Source: Oscillibacter valericigenes
GTDB taxonomy: Bacteria; Bacillota; Clostridia; Oscillospirales; Oscillospiraceae
Direction of reading: 5' to 3'
Assembly (NCBI RefSeq): GCF_021531315.1
Contig: NZ_JAFBIQ010000009.1
Coordinates: forward strand, 1-64,000
DNA length: 64,000 nt
The notes under the pieces were generated by a model. The model saw only the letters and a list, made by a program, of their open reading frames with translations, was not told the origin of the DNA and made no database searches. Positions 1 to 8,868 of the stretch are shown in pieces. The first letter of the stretch is position 1; every line of letters starts with the position of its first letter. Position numbers and translations under genes: made by a program.

Positions 1-71
1 AGTCTGCCGTCACAGGCATTTTCCGTGCCTGACGTTCACCCAAGACCGTTTCAAGGTGCACCTTAGACTGC

Positions 72-123
72 GGCGTACCACCTTGAAACCCCTTGTATAT
101 CAATGGTTTCAAGGTGGTACGCC
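72..123. repeat. 19-bp perfect inverted repeat (hairpin)
   Basis: GGCGTACCACCTTGAAACC (72-90) is repeated exactly in inverse at 105-123 around a 14-nt loop. The element GTTTCAAGGTG also occurs nearby at 48-58. A short T run follows the right arm, so it may end transcription of a gene left of the window, but a recombination or protein-binding site is equally possible. Confidence 0.6.
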
Positions 124-228
124 CTTTTGAGATAATGAGAGAACATTATGTCTTTCAAATGTCTTTCAGGCAGCTTGCGAGCTTGTCCCGCAGGAGGCGG
201 CTATCCTGTATATTTTTCGCAATTTTGG

Positions 229-257
229 TTGACAAGTGTTTACCTTTCTGCTATGCT
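229..257 (+). promoter_or_regulatory. Sigma-A promoter of the BlaI/M56 operon
   Basis: TTGACA at 229-234 and TATGCT at 252-257 are separated by 17 bp. The expected start of transcription lies just before the dyad at 269-286, upstream of the blaI-like gene. Confidence 0.8.
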
Positions 258-268
258 GTGCTCAAATA

Positions 269-286
269 GGTATACAGCCGTATACC
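269..286. promoter_or_regulatory. Operator-like dyad, probable BlaI-type binding site
   Basis: GGTATAC-AGCC-GTATACC is a perfect 7-bp dyad placed directly downstream of the -10 box and just before the ribosome binding site. BlaI/MecI repressors bind dyads at their own promoters, so autorepression is the natural reading; the half-site differs from the classical TACA/TGTA core. Confidence 0.6.
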
Positions 287-303
287 GAAAGGAGGAATGT
301 CCT

Positions 304-681
304 GTGTCCTGCAATCTGACCGACGCGGAGTGGAAGCTGATGCACCGTCTCTGGGATAGTGCGCCGCAGACCATCACACAGCTCACCACCACCCTGCGAG
401 AGGAAACCGGCTGGGAAAAGCACACCGTCATTACCATGCTCTCGCGGCTGGAGGCCAAGGGCGCGGTGCGCCACGAGGAGGGCGTACGCGCCAAGCAGTT
501 TTACCCCGCTGTCAAACAGGGCGACGCCGCCCGCGCCGAGACCGAGAGCTTCCTTGGCAAGGTCTACGGCGGGAGCCTTGGGCTGATGATGAGCGCCATG
601 GTCGAGGGCCGCGCGCTCACGCGCGAGGACATCGACGAGCTGTCCGCCATTTTGGAGCAAGCGGGAGGGAACACAAAATGA
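304..681 (+). CDS. BlaI/MecI/CopY family transcriptional repressor
   Basis: A 125-aa winged-helix repressor of the BlaI/MecI family. The start is taken as GTG at 304, because AAAGGAGG at 288-295 lies at the right distance and the family begins with a LTDAEW-type motif, seen here at residues 5-10. The recognition helix region contains HTVITMLSRLEAKGAV. The family binds operator dyads as a dimer and is inactivated by proteolysis triggered by a partner membrane metallopeptidase. The next gene is such a peptidase and overlaps the stop codon by 4 nt (ATGA), so the two are translationally coupled. The signal sensed cannot be read from the sequence. Confidence 0.9.
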   Translation: MSCNLTDAEWKLMHRLWDSAPQTITQLTTTLREETGWEKHTVITMLSRLEAKGAVRHEEGVRAKQFYPAVKQGDAARAETESFLGKVYGGSLGLMMSAMVEGRALTREDIDELSAILEQAGGNTK

Positions 682-3680
682 AAGAAATTCTGCTCACTTC
701 CTCTGTTTTGATCCTTGCGCTGCTGGCACTGCGGCGGCTGTTCCGCCGCACCATCTCGCGCCGTATGCAGTACGTGCTCTGGGCGCTGGTGCTCGTGCGG
801 CTGCTTGTACCGCTGAATGTCGGCACGCTGGCGCACAATGTGCTCTCCGCCGCCGAGCCGGTGCAGGCCGCCGTGGAAAAGCGGCTGGAAACGCCCATCC
901 TGTACACGCAGGACGGTACGGAGCGCCGCCCCGCGCAGCTTGCAGACGGCAATGCGCCGCAGGGTGAGTCTCAGTCTCCGCCCGCCGACGCGGCGCAGAG
1001 CGCCCCTGCCGACGAATATTCCCTCGTGACACCGACCTACCGCGCCGTCGCGCTCTCCGAAGCGCTCACCTATGTCTGGTACGCCGGTATGCTGATCGTG
1101 GGTGCGTGGTTTCTTTTCACCAATCTGCGCTTTGCCCGCGCGCTGCGCAAGGCGCGCACGCCTTACAGCGTCGAGGGCTGCCGTTATCCGGTCTACCTCG
1201 TGCCCGCGCTGCCCTCGCCGTGCCTCTTCGGCGTGCTGCGCCCCGCCATCTATCTCAACAACGCAGCGACCGCCTCGCCCGAAACGCTGCGCTTCGTGCT
1301 CGCGCACGAGCAGACCCACGCGCGGCACTTAGACCCGCTGTGGTCGCTGCTGCGCGGTCTGTGTCTGACCGTCTACTGGTTCGACCCGCTCGTGTGGCTC
1401 GCAGCGGTGCTCTCGCGCGAGGACGGCGAGCTTGCCTGCGACGAGGGGACGCTCCGCGCGCTCGGCGCGGACGAGCGCACCGCCTACGGAAAAGCCCTGC
1501 TCTCGCTCGTGCCCGTGTGCGCCAAGCCGCAGAACCCACTGCTCGGCGCGACGACCATGACCGGCGGTAAAAAGAGTCTCAAGGAGCGCGTCACCCGCAT
1601 TGCGGAGAACCGGCAGGCGAAGACTGCGGCGGTGTTCGCCGCCGTCGCGCTCGCGGCGCTCGTGTGCGCGGTGAGCTTCACCGGCGCGCCGGATACGCCG
1701 CCTGAGGTCACGCAGGAGTGGTACGACGCGGGCTTTTCTACCGAAGATGCGCAAGCCTGTCTCAAGTTCCTCGACTGGGCGGCAGGCTTCGACGGGGACA
1801 ATGCGACCGGCGCTTCATGGATGGCTGATGGGGAAGCAAGCCTGAACGCACTTGAACCGCAGGCAGAGTTTGCCCGTGTGGTGCGGAGCATCCGCATGGA
1901 GGAGCTTTCTCCGTTCACGGACTCCGACGAGAAAACGCTTTATACGCTCGGCTTCAACGACGGACGCGCAAACTACGGCTTTGGGCTGCACGAGAGCGGG
2001 CAAATTGCGCTGATCGCCCCCAAAGAGGTTGAGGTTGAAGGTGAGACGCACCTCTACAAAACATCCGTCGCCGTCGTGAATAACGCGGAACTGACGCAAT
2101 TCCTGCACCAGCTGCTCCGTCCCGCGCTCTCCGACAATCTGACAGAGGCCGAGCGCAGCGTCGTCGACGAATTTCTGCACTGGGCGCAAGCTCTGCGCGC
2201 AGAGGACATTCTCAACCTGCAATTCCGCGACGGCAGCAGCTCGCGCTTCCTCGTCGATGCGGAGCTGACCGCGCTTTCGGCGCAGCTCGTGCCCGCTCTC
2301 AACGCCCTCACCGAAGCGGAGCTTTACACACAACAGGGCTACGGTGACAGCACATACTACACGCTCACGGTGAATCTGCGGGACGGTACACAATACATCT
2401 TCCTCTGCGGCTTCGACTGCGTGCGGCTCCTGCATCCCACCTTTGAGCCGGCGCTCTCCTCCAGCTATCCCAGCGACCGCCCGACGCTCTGGCTCGACAG
2501 TCCCGCGCTGATGGCGTGCATCAACACCCTTCATTCCCCGCCTACGACGCTGCCGGACCTTGAGGCCGTCGACCCGACGCCGCTCGCGGACATCCTGCCC
2601 GCGCGGGAGCCGTGGATGACCATTCCCCTTGCCGGGAAGGCGCAGCGCATTGCCGACCGCCGCATCCCCTCCGATGCCCTTGACTGGCTCACGCAGATGG
2701 ACATGGACGGCGACGGCGTGTGTGAGATCGTCAACAGCTCCGATTTCCCCGCGATCTACTACAAGCGCGGCGGTCAGCTCTACGGCGTCGACCTCAAGAG
2801 CGTCATCACCGCCGCGTGGCCGGAGCTGAACTGGTGGGACTACACATCCGCCGCTCCCGCCAGCCGTTCGCTCCTCTTCTGCGGCTTGTCTGCGGGCGAC
2901 GCTCCCGGCGATGGGGTCAACTTCACGCGCTATCTCTATTTCGACGGTGAAAGCCTGCTGCTCTATAAGCCAGACCGCAGCCACACCGACCACGTCGCCG
3001 ACGCGACGCTTGCCAATCCGAGCGTTCCCGCTGAGGTCGCTGCGCGGGCAAAACAGCTTGTTCGGCAGCGGTACGACACCCTTGCGGGCAGCGCCGCGCA
3101 GTACGACGACTGGTACACAGACGTCTCCTTCCTCGGTGCGGAGACCCGCTATGAGGGTCTGACTCTGGAGGTTTATTGCTTCAGCCAGCATTACCACGCG
3201 CAAAAGCCGGAAAAGATCCTGCTCGCGGGCGGCACAGAGGTCGATGAGGACGGCTGGGCTGTTTTAGACGGCGACACGGTTTTGGACGGCCCCTATATCG
3301 TCTGCCTCTCGGACGGCGGCACGCGACGCATGTTAGAGGGCAGCATGAGCGGCGATTGCAGCACGGGCAGCCCCGCTTATTATGCCGATCTGACCGCGCT
3401 GCTGGCGAAAAACAATGTCCTCCGCCCTGACGCTCTGGACGGCGGCAGGCTGAAAGAGGCGATGAGCAGCGGCGGCAGCTTCCTCAACTGGCTGGGTCAA
3501 TACGACGCTGCCGAGCAGGACCGCGCGCTCGAAAGGCTGAGCGCCTACCGCGCCTCGCTCACCGACAGCTACGACCTCGATATGTTCTCCCGCATCGTCG
3601 CCTATCTGCTCGGCGACCGTGACGGCCTGACCGACGCGGGCCGCGCCGCACAAGCGCGTTTCCGCACGATGTTTGGATAG
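678..3680 (+). CDS. M56 (BlaR1-type) membrane metallopeptidase with a long extracellular region
   Basis: A 1000-aa BlaR1-like sensor peptidase. Hydrophobic segments lie near residues 4-20, 31-49, 127-151 and 316-335. The zinc motif HEQTH is at residues 210-214, followed downstream by the ELACDE motif typical of M56 peptidases. BlaR1 relatives cleave or cause cleavage of the partner repressor when the sensor domain is occupied. Here the C-terminal 660 residues do not show the penicillin-binding SxxK/SxN/KTG pattern of BlaR1, so the ligand is probably not a beta-lactam. That region contains a calcium-loop-like DMDGDGVCE stretch. It is much longer than the classical 585-aa BlaR1. The gene forms an operon with the upstream BlaI-like repressor. 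Confidence 0.85.
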   Translation: MKEILLTSSVLILALLALRRLFRRTISRRMQYVLWALVLVRLLVPLNVGTLAHNVLSAAEPVQAAVEKRLETPILYTQDGTERRPAQLADGNAPQGESQSPPADAAQSAPADEYSLVTPTYRAVALSEALTYVWYAGMLIVGAWFLFTNLRFARALRKARTPYSVEGCRYPVYLVPALPSPCLFGVLRPAIYLNNAATASPETLRFVLAHEQTHARHLDPLWSLLRGLCLTVYWFDPLVWLAAVLSREDGELACDEGTLRALGADERTAYGKALLSLVPVCAKPQNPLLGATTMTGGKKSLKERVTRIAENRQAKTAAVFAAVALAALVCAVSFTGAPDTPPEVTQEWYDAGFSTEDAQACLKFLDWAAGFDGDNATGASWMADGEASLNALEPQAEFARVVRSIRMEELSPFTDSDEKTLYTLGFNDGRANYGFGLHESGQIALIAPKEVEVEGETHLYKTSVAVVNNAELTQFLHQLLRPALSDNLTEAERSVVDEFLHWAQALRAEDILNLQFRDGSSSRFLVDAELTALSAQLVPALNALTEAELYTQQGYGDSTYYTLTVNLRDGTQYIFLCGFDCVRLLHPTFEPALSSSYPSDRPTLWLDSPALMACINTLHSPPTTLPDLEAVDPTPLADILPAREPWMTIPLAGKAQRIADRRIPSDALDWLTQMDMDGDGVCEIVNSSDFPAIYYKRGGQLYGVDLKSVITAAWPELNWWDYTSAAPASRSLLFCGLSAGDAPGDGVNFTRYLYFDGESLLLYKPDRSHTDHVADATLANPSVPAEVAARAKQLVRQRYDTLAGSAAQYDDWYTDVSFLGAETRYEGLTLEVYCFSQHYHAQKPEKILLAGGTEVDEDGWAVLDGDTVLDGPYIVCLSDGGTRRMLEGSMSGDCSTGSPAYYADLTALLAKNNVLRPDALDGGRLKEAMSSGGSFLNWLGQYDAAEQDRALERLSAYRASLTDSYDLDMFSRIVAYLLGDRDGLTDAGRAAQARFRTMFG

Positions 3681-3773
3681 ATCTCCCACGCTTTATTGCC
3701 ATGAAGCGAAGCGAGCGGCGGCAGACGGCAGCAGCGGAAAAACTGCCGCGTGAACACTGATAAACAGCAAAAG

Positions 3774-3797
3774 CGGAGCCGTCTTGGCTCCGTTTTT
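3774..3797 (+). terminator. Rho-independent terminator after the M56 gene
   Basis: CGGAGCC-GTCTT-GGCTCCG followed by TTTTT. Confidence 0.85.
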
Positions 3798-3830
3798 GCA
3801 CCGTTGCGCCGTCTCTTTCGTCGCATTTTA

Positions 3831-3859
3831 TTGCAAACGTACCCGCTCTATGGTATGAT
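3831..3859 (+). promoter_or_regulatory. Promoter of the DIP1984-like gene
   Basis: TTGCAA (3831-3836) and TATGAT (3854-3859) with a 17-bp spacer, 78 bp upstream of the start codon at 3938. Confidence 0.6.
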
Positions 3860-3937
3860 GCGTTTGAGAAGATTTGCGGCTCTCTCGACCGTCTGCCGGG
3901 CTGACAGTGGGCCGCAATGAAAGAAGGGGGAAACAAT

Positions 3938-4441
3938 ATGAAATACACCTCTGCCGAGGCAAACAAGCTGCTGAAAAAGCTGAACGATGAGTACGCCGCG
4001 CTGCTCGACAAGGAAACGCGCAGCCGCGACTTCCGCGCCGCGATGGGCGAGGATGTCGCGTCCGTGCGTCCCGCCTACGACTATGCCGAGACGCAGGCGC
4101 GTCTTGCGGAGCTGGAGGGGAAGATCCGCACCCTCAAGCACGCCATCAACCGCTTCAACACCACACAGGCGGTGGACGGCTTTGATATGACCATCGACGA
4201 GCTGCTGGTCTACATCCCGCAGCTCACAAAGCGCAAGGCCAAGCTCCTTGAGATGAAAAGCCGGCTGCCCAAGGAGCGCGTCGAGGAGCAGTACGGCCGG
4301 CAGTCGAACATCATTGACTACACCTACACGAACTACGACATCGCGGCTGTGGAGGCGGACTACGAGAAGACTGCCGACGAGCTTTCCCGCGCGCAGCTCG
4401 CGCTGGACGCGGTCAATGGGCGGGAGACCTTCGAGTTCTGA
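3938..4441 (+). CDS. DIP1984-like (DUF6847-type) coiled-coil protein
   Basis: A 167-aa soluble, strongly helical protein. The start at 3938 is chosen because AGAAGGGGG lies 8 nt upstream. The layout, with N-terminal helices, a LEGKIRTLKHAINRFNTT segment followed by DGFDMTIDELL and a second helical pair, resembles the DIP1984/DUF6847 family of small bacterial proteins of unknown role. No catalytic motif or signal peptide is visible. It sits alone between a terminator and a gene-poor stretch. The family call is from memory of the motif and is tentative. Confidence 0.6.
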   Translation: MKYTSAEANKLLKKLNDEYAALLDKETRSRDFRAAMGEDVASVRPAYDYAETQARLAELEGKIRTLKHAINRFNTTQAVDGFDMTIDELLVYIPQLTKRKAKLLEMKSRLPKERVEEQYGRQSNIIDYTYTNYDIAAVEADYEKTADELSRAQLALDAVNGRETFEF

Positions 4442-4924
4442 TAGTCATTTTTTCCGTCGCGCGGGGCGTTTTTGCCAAAAAGACTGACTGCTCTGTTTCC
4501 CGTTTGCGTTTAAAGTCATAGAGGGGAAACCGTTATTCTTTTTGTTATCTCTTATGCCTGCCTGTGTTTAATGATGGGGGTACCAACATTGATCCGGCAC
4601 GGCGCTCGGCGCGAAAAAACTTTTTGGAGACCGAAGTACGGTTATAGGCCTCCGCTTGAAATCGGCTTGCACCAAGTCGGTTTCGCGGCCCTCTGCTCCA
4701 ACCGAAAATAACCGAGTTTCCGACAAGTGAAAGGTCACATCACACAGCGTAATGTGACGATCAAAACATCGGTCTACCGCATCACCAACGGAGAGATCGA
4801 CGCCTTTGAGCGGGATTTTCAGGCGCTTTTCAATGCCTGCGAGCGCGGTGAGCACCTGAGCCCTGCAATAATGACTCGCCCCGCACGCCGACAAGGCGGC
4901 GCGGCCGCGGGCAGAAAATCATGG
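4442..4924. other. Gene-poor stretch with a possible coding remnant
   Basis: No convincing gene was found. A reading frame around 4736-4873 on the plus strand gives a plausible amphipathic peptide (YRITNGEIDAFERDFQALF) but has no ribosome binding site and runs into a compositionally different tail, so it looks like a remnant. GTCACAT at 4733-4739 pairs with ATGTGAC at 4751-4757, forming a small hairpin. Confidence 0.35.
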
Positions 4925-4953
4925 TTGAAAACGGTGGGCAAGCCGTGTATAAT
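4925..4953 (+). promoter_or_regulatory. Strong promoter of the 59-aa membrane protein
   Basis: TTGAAA (4925-4930), 17-bp spacer, perfect TATAAT (4948-4953). The ribosome binding site AAGGGGGG follows at about 4970. Confidence 0.75.
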
Positions 4954-4985
4954 GACGGTATCACATTACAAGGGGGGTAACCGCT

Positions 4986-5165
4986 ATGGGAAAGACCGCT
5001 CGTCTGGTATTGAAGCTCGTGGCCGCAGGTCTTGCGTTCTGCGCGCTCGTCTGCCTGATCGTAGGAAGCTGGTGCGATGTCGGCGAAGCCATCGATCGCC
5101 GCAAAAAGCAGCGCCTCGCCATGGATGAATACAGCGATTACGCGGATGAGGAGCTTCGCAGATAA
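4986..5165 (+). CDS. Small single-pass membrane protein (59 aa)
   Basis: ATG at 4986 follows a strong AAGGGGGGT ribosome binding site and a near-consensus promoter. One hydrophobic segment spans about residues 7-29 (LVLKLVAAGLAFCALVCLIV), preceded by lysine and arginine. The C-terminal 30 residues are highly charged and would face the cytoplasm or the outside. A palindromic terminator follows 35 nt after the stop, so it is a monocistronic unit. I do not recognise the family; its own promoter and terminator make it a real small gene. Confidence 0.7.
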   Translation: MGKTARLVLKLVAAGLAFCALVCLIVGSWCDVGEAIDRRKKQRLAMDEYSDYADEELRR

Positions 5166-5199
5166 AAGGAAATCTCAATAAACAGCATAACGAAGCAAA

Positions 5200-5233
5200 A
5201 GAGTCATCTTCTGCCGCGGCAGAAGATGACTCT
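5200..5233. terminator. 34-bp perfect palindrome, likely terminator
   Basis: AGAGTCATCTTCTGCC (5200-5215) is followed by GC and the exact inverse through 5233. The T-rich CGTTGTTCTT follows. It separates the small membrane gene from the ECF sigma gene. Confidence 0.65.
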
Positions 5234-5392
5234 CGTTGTTCTTCAAGAATATACGCTGCGCAAAAGCACCTTCGGATAACTCATTTCACCCGCCCCCAAA
5301 ATATGATATACTTTTGAAAATAATTGCGTTTTACCGTAGGATTTGCCGCGAAAACCGTAGTATATGGGTGAAGCCGGAAAGGAGGCGGTGTG

Positions 5393-5953
5393 ATGATAGA
5401 CGATGAAAAAATCATAGAACTATTTTTCGAGCGTTCCGAGCAGGCGATCCGAGAGCTGGATGCGAAATACGGAAAAGTTTGCCACAAGTTATCGTACAAC
5501 ATTCTGAGCAGCCGACAGGACGCGGAGGAATGTGTCAACGACGCTTATTTAGGCGTGTGGAACGCGATCCCCCCTGCAAAGCCCGACCCGCTGCTGACCT
5601 ACCTTTGTAAAATCGTCCGAAACATTTCCCTGAACGCCTATTACAGGAAGGACGCCGCCAAACGGAGCAGCCGCTGCACGGCAGCAATGGAAGAGATCGA
5701 AGATCGCATCGCGAGCCCCAACACGGTGGAAGCGGAGATCGAAGCCAAAGAGCTATCCCGCATCATTGAAGTTTTTCTGGACACGCTGAGCGCTGAAAAC
5801 CGCGTCATCTTCATGCGCCGCTACTGGTTTGCCGACAGCTATACGGACATCGCCGTATTCGTGGGACTGAGCGAGAAAAACGTCTCCGTCCGGCTGAGCC
5901 GTATCCGTAGAAAGCTGAGGCAATATCTGATCGAAAGAGAGGTGCTTATATGA
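5393..5953 (+). CDS. ECF-type RNA polymerase sigma factor
   Basis: A sigma-70 family protein of 186 aa (ATG 5393; GTG at 5390 is an equally good start, both behind GGAAAGGAGG). Region 2 is seen around DAEECVNDAYLGVWNAI and region 4 around the YTDIAVFVGLSEKNVSVRLSRIRRKLR helix-turn-helix. It directs RNA polymerase to a small regulon, typically including its own operon. The next gene overlaps its stop by 4 nt and looks like its membrane anti-sigma factor. Confidence 0.9.
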   Translation: MIDDEKIIELFFERSEQAIRELDAKYGKVCHKLSYNILSSRQDAEECVNDAYLGVWNAIPPAKPDPLLTYLCKIVRNISLNAYYRKDAAKRSSRCTAAMEEIEDRIASPNTVEAEIEAKELSRIIEVFLDTLSAENRVIFMRRYWFADSYTDIAVFVGLSEKNVSVRLSRIRRKLRQYLIEREVLI

Positions 5954-6501
5954 ACGCAAGGCAGTTTACCGAGGCCATGAGCGAGCTGGATGACAGGTAT
6001 GTCACGGAAGCTCTCTCCTACGAGTGCCCGCACACATCGAAGGCAAGCTCTAAAAAGCTCGTCATTCTGATCGCCGCAATCGTCGCCGTATTGGCACTTT
6101 GCGGTTTTACGGCGCATGAGCTTGGGCTGTTTGACCGTTGGTTTCAAAAGCCCTCTGCCGATCCGACGCAAACCGTCCAAAGCGCGATCGAGGGGCAAGC
6201 CGACAAGGTATATACGATCTGCGTGCGCATCGATGAGATCAAAGTGGACGAGGACGAAACCGCGCGCGTTGTCAAGATGTACGCCGGCAGCGAGCTCGCC
6301 GGATCAAGAGGCTGGACGGACGACTATCTATCAGAGCATTTTGTCGTGGTTTTGGCGAAATACTATGTGGAGTACGACCATACAAAAACATTTTTAGACG
6401 ACGGCTGCATGGAGCAATACTTCTATCTGACGCAGGATGCGAGAAGCGGAAAATGGACGATCGTTGACAACACCTCGCCAAGCACAAGGGTAAGTCCGTA
6501 A
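5950..6501 (+). CDS. Putative anti-sigma factor, single transmembrane segment
   Basis: A 183-aa protein with a short cytoplasmic N-terminus, a membrane segment at about residues 37-53 (LVILIAAIVAVLALCGF) and an extracytoplasmic domain of about 120 residues. Translation is coupled to the upstream sigma gene (ATGA overlap). Pairing with an ECF sigma suggests it holds the sigma factor at the membrane. The outer domain shows no family I can name. No zinc-binding HxxxCxxC motif is present, so it is not a ZAS-type anti-sigma factor. Confidence 0.7.
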   Translation: MNARQFTEAMSELDDRYVTEALSYECPHTSKASSKKLVILIAAIVAVLALCGFTAHELGLFDRWFQKPSADPTQTVQSAIEGQADKVYTICVRIDEIKVDEDETARVVKMYAGSELAGSRGWTDDYLSEHFVVVLAKYYVEYDHTKTFLDDGCMEQYFYLTQDARSGKWTIVDNTSPSTRVSP

Positions 6502-6503
6502 GG

Positions 6504-7094
6504 TCAACATTCAAAAGAGCGCAGCAATTCTTGCGCGAATGCTCCTGCACGCGCCGCCTTCTCCTCGCCCATAAATACGCTCCGATAGCCCGGGTCGTGC
6601 TCCGCCAGCATGCCCATGTAGCGGAGCTGCGAATGCTTGCAGTAGCGCCTGACGCCGCTCTCCCACAGGTCTGCACCCTTCTCGATCGGATAGCCGCAGG
6701 TCGTCAGCAGGGCGACCCGCTTACCCTCCCACAGCGCGCTCCCCTTCCGCTCGCCGTAGTACTTGTTCATACCGTAGACCAGCCGGTCCAGAGCAGCCTT
6801 CATGGGCGGCGTGCAATACCACGAGTAGATCGGCGTCGCCAGCACCAGCAAGTCGCTGCGCAGGACGCTCTCGGCGATCCCCTGCATATCGTCGTCGAGC
6901 GCGCAGCCGAAGGCGGCGTGGTCATTTTGGCAGCAGCAACAGGCGCAGCAGGGCTGAATCTCCTTTTCGTACAGCCAGATCAGCTCGCAGGCACAGCCGC
7001 CCTGCCGCAGTTCGTCCATGAACGGCTTTAGCAGGTGCATGGTGTTGCCGTCTTTCCGCGGACTGCCCATCAGAATACAAACTCTCTTTTCCAT
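6504..7094 (-). CDS. Flavodoxin-fold NAD(P)H-dependent FMN oxidoreductase
   Basis: A 196-aa protein of the NADPH-dependent FMN reductase/iron-sulfur flavoprotein group. The N-terminal GSPRKDGNT is the FMN phosphate loop, and TPIYSW at the flavin edge is typical. A cysteine-rich CCACCCC stretch sits at about residues 49-55, where related proteins use a CxxC cluster for iron-sulfur binding or disulfide chemistry. Substrate is unknown; related enzymes reduce quinones, azo or nitro compounds. A palindrome overlaps its promoter, suggesting control by a dedicated repressor not seen here. Confidence 0.85.
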   Translation of the reverse strand: MEKRVCILMGSPRKDGNTMHLLKPFMDELRQGGCACELIWLYEKEIQPCCACCCCQNDHAAFGCALDDDMQGIAESVLRSDLLVLATPIYSWYCTPPMKAALDRLVYGMNKYYGERKGSALWEGKRVALLTTCGYPIEKGADLWESGVRRYCKHSQLRYMGMLAEHDPGYRSVFMGEEKAARAGAFAQELLRSFEC

Positions 7095-7110
7095 GAAAGC
7101 AATTCACCTC

Positions 7111-7131
7111 TGTTAAATTATAATTTTAACA
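7111..7131 (-). promoter_or_regulatory. Palindromic operator overlapping a -10 box
   Basis: TGTTAAA...TTTAACA arms flank an AT-rich centre that contains TATAAT on the minus strand, 16 bp upstream of the flavin reductase start. A repressor bound here would block the promoter. Confidence 0.5.
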
Positions 7132-7290
7132 CAGAAATACATTGCCGTAAATACGCCTTTTGTAAATCCAAGTCGGGTGCATCATCCGAAAAGCTTATAT
7201 ATCACTTGAGCTAAAAGAGATTTCACGCTCGCCTGCACAGTCTATGTGTGCAGCCATCATAGAGCTTCGGCGTGCTCTTTCCGCGCGTCT

Positions 7291-8868
7291 TTATGCCTTG
7301 GCATCGCTGCTGTTATTGGGGATATTCTCGCCCTCCGGCTTTGCCCGCGGGGTACTGCCCTCCGGCTTTGGACCGTTGAAGCCGCCGGAAGGCGGCGCGC
7401 CGTCCGGCTTCTGCCCGCCGGGGCCGCCCATATTGCCCATGCCAGCGCTTACTGTGCCGGTCTGGGCGGCACTCTCCGTCTGGGTCTCACCAGAGGAAAG
7501 CGTATAGCTTCCTCCCTCCGAAAGGTCGCAAGATGAGAAGAATACAAAGGATGCGTCGCAGCCCGCCTCCCCCGTATAGAGGGCTGTTCCGTTGCTGTCC
7601 GCAACGGTAAAGGCGCTTCCCTGCGCCAGCAGCGACACGCCGCCGGGAAAGCCGCCCCGCGCAGGCCATGTTTCGCCGTTGGGCTGCTGGGATCCGTCAG
7701 GCTGTCCATTGCCGTTGGGCTGTTCTTCGCCGTTGGGCTGTTCGGGCGGGGTATGCCCGCCAAGCCTTCCCGCCGTATCCCCGCCGAAAATCACGCAGGG
7801 CTGGTTAGCTGCGAGATTCATCCCCATGCCGCTGCTGCCGCCCGCCGCCAGCACCGTGCCGCAGGAGACGGTCACCGTGCCGTCCGCGTCCAAGGGCTCG
7901 TTGTCGGCGGCGTTAGCGGTCCAGATGGTCACATGGCCGCCGGAGATTGTCAGATCGCCGTTGGAATCGAAGCCGTCGCCGCTGTCGGAGCGGGCCGTGA
8001 TGGTTCCGCCGGAGATGTTCAGTGCATAGGTAAAATCCGTCAGGTCGGCGTTGGCGGCGTTGATGCAGTCGTCCGTGGACTGGATGCTCACATTGCCGGA
8101 AAAGACATTGACGGCAGCGCCCTCTAATCCCTCGCTGCAAGAGGTGATGGTCACATTGGGGCCGTCCGTCCCCTCCGCGCCGATGTTCAGGGTGTAATCG
8201 CAGTGCAGCGCGTCATCCCCCGCCGAGAGGGTGAGGACGCCGCTCTCCACCTCCAGCGCCGCCTCCGCGTTCACCGCGTCGTTCACCGGCGCGTCGACGT
8301 TCAGCGTCAGCTCCCGGATGGTCAGGGACGCCTCGCCGTCCGCCGTTGTGGCCCCGGACTTGATGCCGTTCTTGCTGTTCGCCTGAAGGTTCAGCATCCC
8401 CGTGCCGCAGAGCACCACCTGGGAGCCATCCTTGCACTTGATAACGGCATTTTCCGCGTCAGCGCTGCCGGTCTCATCGTTGTTGCTTTCCATATCGGAT
8501 AGTGTGCTCTCCGTTCCACTTGCCGCCTCGATGGTAACGGCGCTGTCCTTGCCGCAGAGGATAGGGGCGGTAGTCTCCGAGGTGAGGGTCAGCCCGTTCA
8601 ACACCAGCGTCACGCCGTCCACGCCCTTTTCCACTTTTACGCTGCCGTCGGTGCAGCTGCCGGAAAGCACATAGGTGCCGGGAGCGGTGATGGTCAGGGC
8701 CGTCCCGTCGATGGTCACGCCATCTGTGGAGGCAGTTGTAACCTTACTGTCGCTGAATTGAATTTCCGTGCCGCTGACGGTTGCGGTATTCTCTTTTTGG
8801 TTAGCGGCGCAGCCCGAGAGCAGACTCAAGGCAAGCGCCAGCGCAAGAATGATTGCTGATTGTTTCAT
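7291..8868 (-). CDS. Cthe_2159-like (DUF4353) carbohydrate-binding lipoprotein
   Basis: A 525-aa lipoprotein: signal peptide with lipobox LLSGC (Cys20), then a repetitive body with NISGGTITARSDSGDGFDSNGDLTISGG-type turns that match the right-handed beta-helix of Cthe_2159/DUF4353 proteins. That family binds polysaccharide and calcium at the cell surface. After the helix come PNGE/QPNG repeats and a proline- and glycine-rich tail. It is the last gene of an operon with VTC and DUF4956 genes (4-nt overlap with the latter). CotH is often present in such clusters but is absent here. Substrate is inferred only. Confidence 0.85.
   Translation of the reverse strand: MKQSAIILALALALSLLSGCAANQKENTATVSGTEIQFSDSKVTTASTDGVTIDGTALTITAPGTYVLSGSCTDGSVKVEKGVDGVTLVLNGLTLTSETTAPILCGKDSAVTIEAASGTESTLSDMESNNDETGSADAENAVIKCKDGSQVVLCGTGMLNLQANSKNGIKSGATTADGEASLTIRELTLNVDAPVNDAVNAEAALEVESGVLTLSAGDDALHCDYTLNIGAEGTDGPNVTITSCSEGLEGAAVNVFSGNVSIQSTDDCINAANADLTDFTYALNISGGTITARSDSGDGFDSNGDLTISGGHVTIWTANAADNEPLDADGTVTVSCGTVLAAGGSSGMGMNLAANQPCVIFGGDTAGRLGGHTPPEQPNGEEQPNGNGQPDGSQQPNGETWPARGGFPGGVSLLAQGSAFTVADSNGTALYTGEAGCDASFVFFSSCDLSEGGSYTLSSGETQTESAAQTGTVSAGMGNMGGPGGQKPDGAPPSGGFNGPKPEGSTPRAKPEGENIPNNSSDAKA

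Noticed and set aside
1815-3203. 462-codon minus-strand open frame inside the M56 gene
   Set aside because: Antisense shadow without ribosome binding site; composition is non-protein-like.
4727-5128. 133-codon plus-strand frame overlapping the small membrane gene
   Set aside because: No ribosome binding site, abrupt change of composition, and it would overlap the well-supported gene at 4986.
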